From the NCBI GenBank assembly GCA_005116795.1, contig SWDL01000333.1:1-8059 (forward strand): a DNA stretch of 8,059 nt, given 5' to 3'. A program made the position numbers and the translations under genes. The notes beneath the pieces were generated by a model. It was not told where the DNA came from and did not search any database. It was given only the letters and a program-made list of their open reading frames with translations. Source of the stretch: Nitrospira sp. GTDB taxonomy: Bacteria > Nitrospirota > Nitrospiria > Nitrospirales > Nitrospiraceae. This document shows positions 6,614 to 8,059 of this stretch, one piece after another. Position 1 is the first letter of the stretch; every line of letters starts with the position of its first letter.

Positions 6614-7977
6614 CGCTGTTTCTGCCACAACCAATAGAGCGGAAGGCCCGCGAGGACCGTCCCTAGTCCCAGCAACGATTCCATCGGCCGCACGATGAGA
6701 CCGTAGCCGACGAGCCCGGCGGCGCCGGTCATCAACAGTCCGGGGAGCCAGGGATAGAAGGGCACCAGATAGGGGCGCGCGAGGCTCGGGGCCTTCCTGC
6801 GCAGCACGAAGAGCGCGCCGACCGTCAGCGCCGTGAACCCGACCAGGACGAAGCCGCTGTAGACGACGATTTGCTCGTAGGTGCCGGTAAGGATGAGGAT
6901 CGAGGCCCAGGCGCTCTGGAGAACGAGGGCGCGAACGGGAATGCCGCTGCCCGGATGAACGGCGGCGGCCCACGGCAGAAACAGGCCATCCTTTGCCATG
7001 GCCCAATAAATCCGTGGTCCTGCCCACACCATCGCACTGACCCCGCCTGCGATGGCCATGCAGATTAATCCGGCGGCCCATCGGGCACTCGCGGGACCCC
7101 ACAAGGCCGCGGCGACTTTCTCAGCCACCGGCAGCACCGGTTCCTGGGCGAGCGCGGTCACCGGCAGCGCGTAGAGGTAGACAAGATTGAGAAGGAGATA
7201 ACATCCCAACACGGTCGTCGTGCCTGCGATCAGAATAGAAGGGATCGTCCGAGGCGGGTCGTCGATCTCCGCCGCGATGTAGCCGGCGACGTTCCACCCC
7301 AGGTAGCAATACAAGGCGAAGATCAAGGCCACGAGCAACCCGCCGGGCCTCATCGAGGCGTGCGGGGCCGGCTCCGACAGGTGCGTCCACTGTCCCGCTC
7401 CCCCAATGAGCCCACCGACGACAAAGACCAGAATGGCAAGCACTGTGGCGGACGTGAGGCTGCGCTGGAGTCTGCCGCCGGCTCCGAGACCCGAGGCATG
7501 GACGGCCGTCATGCTCCACAGTAACGCGAGCGCGATCCCTTGGCCGATCCAGCCTGTGTCGCCGTCTGCGCGGATAGTCCGGAGCGCATAGGAGGCGAAG
7601 CCGACCGAAGAGGCGGCAACCGCCGCGCCGAAGCCGATGGTCAACGACGTCCAGCCGCTGAGAAAGCCGAGCAGCGGACCGTAGGCCTCGCGCAGATAGA
7701 CATAATCGCCGCCGGCCCGAGGCAGGGCCGCGCCCAGCTCGGCGTAGCAGAGGGCGCCGGCGAGCGCGATGAGTCCGCCGATCAGCCAGAGGGCGAGAAT
7801 GGCGATCGGATCGCCAAGCTCCCGGGCCATGAATCCGGTGGTGGTAAAGACGCCACCGCCGATGATGTTGCTGACCAGGAGACAGGCCGCCGTGAACCAG
7901 GTGACGGTGGGCTTGCCGGGCTCGTGACGCGTCGTGTGTGAAGCATGAACGCCGGCTGGTCCCTTCGATTGAATCAT
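6610..7977 (-). CDS. APC-superfamily amino acid permease, about 455 aa
   Basis: This is an inner-membrane amino acid/polyamine/organocation transporter with the LeuT-like fold. With the ATG at 7977, residues 38-48 read IIGGGVFTTTG, the unwound first-helix substrate motif of the family. Further hallmarks are CYAELGAALPRAGGDYVYLREAYG, YLGWNVAGYIAAEIDDPPRTIP (the sixth-helix region) and AGPRIYWAMAKDGLFLPW with HPGSGIPVRALVLQ (eighth helix and following loop). About 12 helices are expected. The substrate is probably an amino acid but is not determined. The start is uncertain. The frame is open to the window edge, with an in-frame ATG at 8034 and a TTG at 8055. The stretch before 7977 codes for polar, non-conserved sequence, and no start has a clear Shine-Dalgarno. 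The mature N-terminus is rich in His (residues 11, 14, 18). The TGA overlaps the start of the downstream transporter, so the two form a coupled operon. Confidence 0.92.
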   Translation of the reverse strand: MIQSKGPAGVHASHTTRHEPGKPTVTWFTAACLLVSNIIGGGVFTTTGFMARELGDPIAILALWLIGGLIALAGALCYAELGAALPRAGGDYVYLREAYGPLLGFLSGWTSLTIGFGAAVAASSVGFASYALRTIRADGDTGWIGQGIALALLWSMTAVHASGLGAGGRLQRSLTSATVLAILVFVVGGLIGGAGQWTHLSEPAPHASMRPGGLLVALIFALYCYLGWNVAGYIAAEIDDPPRTIPSILIAGTTTVLGCYLLLNLVYLYALPVTALAQEPVLPVAEKVAAALWGPASARWAAGLICMAIAGGVSAMVWAGPRIYWAMAKDGLFLPWAAAVHPGSGIPVRALVLQSAWASILILTGTYEQIVVYSGFVLVGFTALTVGALFVLRRKAPSLARPYLVPFYPWLPGLLMTGAAGLVGYGLIVRPMESLLGLGTVLAGLPLYWLWQKQR

Positions 7978-8059
7978 TGTCCGAGGAATTGAGATGTGTT
8001 CATTGAACCATCGACGAGTGCAGCATTGTGTCATTGCCGAAGGGCTGTTTTCCAAATGG

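Noticed and set aside
5855..6637. Plus-strand open frame of 260 codons opposite the transporter
   Set aside because: The translation is very rich in Glu, Gln, Gly, His and Arg, which is the complement of hydrophobic membrane codons. It is a shadow.
6614..7102. Upstream extension of the transporter frame into the permease gene
   Set aside because: The product there is Arg-rich and non-membrane. The conserved transporter sequence begins right after ATG 6613.

Overview
The window is GC-rich bacterial chromosome, densely packed with genes. The codon usage, the TldD/TldE pair and the transporter types would suit a Nitrospira-like or other environmental Gram-negative bacterium. That is an impression from family resemblance, because no rRNA or other phylogenetic marker lies here. 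An N-terminal lipobox and a membrane-anchored MsrA point to an organism that exports proteins to a periplasm.

Plus strand, left to right. Positions 2-1197 hold a patatin-like phospholipase lipoprotein. It is cut by the left window edge and split by a one-base frameshift near 345-360, so it is probably a pseudogene or a sequencing error. Positions 1294-2754 encode a TldD-type zinc peptidase with HExxxH and a C-terminal Cys. It overlaps by four bases (ATGA) with tldE/pmbA at 2751-4085. These two make the heterodimeric TldD/TldE protease. After a 192-base gap comes a membrane-anchored or exported methionine sulfoxide reductase MsrA (4278-4892). Seventeen bases later comes a small four-helix membrane protein of unknown family (4910-5311), probably in the same operon.

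Minus strand, right to left. An APC-superfamily amino acid permease (about 7977 down to 6610) overlaps by four bases with a 12-helix-type MFS/ATP-ADP-carrier-like transporter (6613 down to 5339). The two look translationally coupled. The two gene sets converge at 5312-5338, next to a CTCAC-rich tandem repeat that encodes the end of the transporter.

The window reads mostly as ordinary housekeeping and transport genes: peptide proteolysis, repair of oxidised protein outside the cytoplasm, and amino-acid-type transport. I saw no mobile element, CRISPR, tRNA or rRNA. The points most worth a second look are the damaged patatin gene, the MsrA/four-helix pair with its membrane histidines, a 43-codon open frame behind tldE, and the repeat that supplies the transporter stop codon.
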